Below the pieces are notes generated by a model that worked only from the letters and a program-made list of their open reading frames with translations, was not told the DNA's origin and did not search any database. Below are positions 63,613-64,000 of a DNA stretch of 64,000 nt, in pieces (the first letter of the stretch is position 1; each line of letters starts with the position of its first letter). The DNA comes from Heligmosomoides polygyrus polygyrus. Lineage: Eukaryota > Nematoda > Chromadorea > Rhabditida > Heligmosomidae. The position numbers and the translations under genes were made by a program. The stretch is from NCBI GenBank assembly GCA_947396885.1, contig OX377201.1, forward strand, positions 66,438,983 to 66,502,982, in the 5' to 3' direction.

Positions 63613-64000
63613 CAGGGTGCTTAAAAAGTATTGATGCACCTAGTTTTTGTTTCAGCCCCAACTTTCTCTTTCTACTTTTCAAAGTTTTTGAAGTGTTATC
63701 TATACTGTGTTCAAAAAATATTCATGTAAAAACTGAAAAAACATGGTACCGTCGTGGTTACGGTGATGCTTTCCTGGCTGTTACCAAAGGAAATGAATAC
63801 TTCATTAACCAGAGAAATAAGGCCCACTCAGAGTTCTGCGGCAGCGCCGCGGCCCTATGCTTAACCATAGGGCAGAGACGCAGAGCTCGCCGCCGGCGGC
63901 GTTCCTGCCCTATCCTTAACCATTGCGGCGAGCGGCGTTGCTGCAGAACTCTGTGGGGGCCTTTAGGGGGTTTTCGAAACGGTCGGTGAATAAAGAGGTC
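63613..64000 (+). mobile_element. End of a Tc1/mariner-like element running off the window
   Basis: TA at 63611-63612 is followed by CAGGGTGCTTAAAAAGTATT, then GATGCAC, a close match to the 1869-2789 terminal repeats. No transposase is visible in the next 390 bases, which contain the MITE at 63819-63964. The partner end would lie beyond 64000, or this is a solo end. Confidence 0.55.
63819..63964. mobile_element. GC-rich MITE, family C relative
   Basis: AAGGCCCACTCAGAGTTCTG and CAGAACTCTGTGGGGGCCTT form the ends, with internal CCTATGCTTAACCATAGGGC and CTATCCTTAACCATTGCGGC hairpin words and GCCGCCGGCGGC. Similar in layout to 5932-6240. Confidence 0.75.

Overview
The window looks like repeat-dense, gene-poor DNA from a nematode, probably a rhabditid or strongylid type. 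The signs are short introns with CTTCAG/TTCAG acceptors, GTGAGY/GTATSH donors, an acetyltransferase gene of a type I associate with nematodes, RTE-type and CR1-type LINE fragments, several Tc1/mariner lineages, and many MITEs and tRNA-derived SINEs. There is no bacterial-style operon, CRISPR array or rRNA. I saw no intact tRNA gene. The species cannot be settled from the sequence. A 200-base assembly gap lies at 24681-24880.

Layout. 0-6 kb: a head-to-head mariner-like chimera (1869-2789), a possible VPS13-like exon (2907-3224, minus) and a LINE that has lost most of its endonuclease (3706-5843, minus). 6-13 kb: nested MITEs, a 451-bp foldback element, SINEs and GC-rich hairpin elements. 13-16 kb: tandem and inverted family A and C repeats. 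16-24 kb: GGACCAGT-type and GTCACCGATGTCG-type minisatellites, two Helitron-like 5' ends, RTE and CR1-like LINE fragments and a SINE pair. 24.9-27.3 kb: a giant palindrome that abuts the gap, then more A and C repeats. 27.7-28.1 kb: exons of an unrecognised host gene. 28.5-36 kb: GC-rich hairpins, SINEs, A and C repeats, a mariner deletion derivative and another transposase relic. 36.3-36.8 kb: a two-exon host gene. 37.5-38.7 kb: a transposase N-terminus and MITEs. 40.6-44.4 kb: a multi-exon GNAT-type acetyltransferase gene, minus strand. 45.0-46.3 kb: a full-length but decayed mariner. 46.8-48.1 kb and 53.1-54.3 kb: two further minus-strand gene models with phase-consistent introns. 48.7-58.8 kb: two inverted pairs of one SINE family. 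59-60.6 kb: a 1.1-kb element with 130-bp inverted ends and a hAT-like scrap. 62-63.6 kb: the fullest copy of the minisatellite-bearing, Helitron-like element.

The genes show no shared pathway. Host genes sit as islands between transposons, and three of them (40.6, 46.8 and 53.1 kb) lie in the same orientation. Several coding traces carry frameshift-like breaks that could be decay or assembly error. I found no convincing new biological system. The strongest leads are the gap-bordering palindrome, the minisatellite-carrying Helitron-like family, the SINE family with a late-placed tRNA-like module, and the host gene models, which I could not name.
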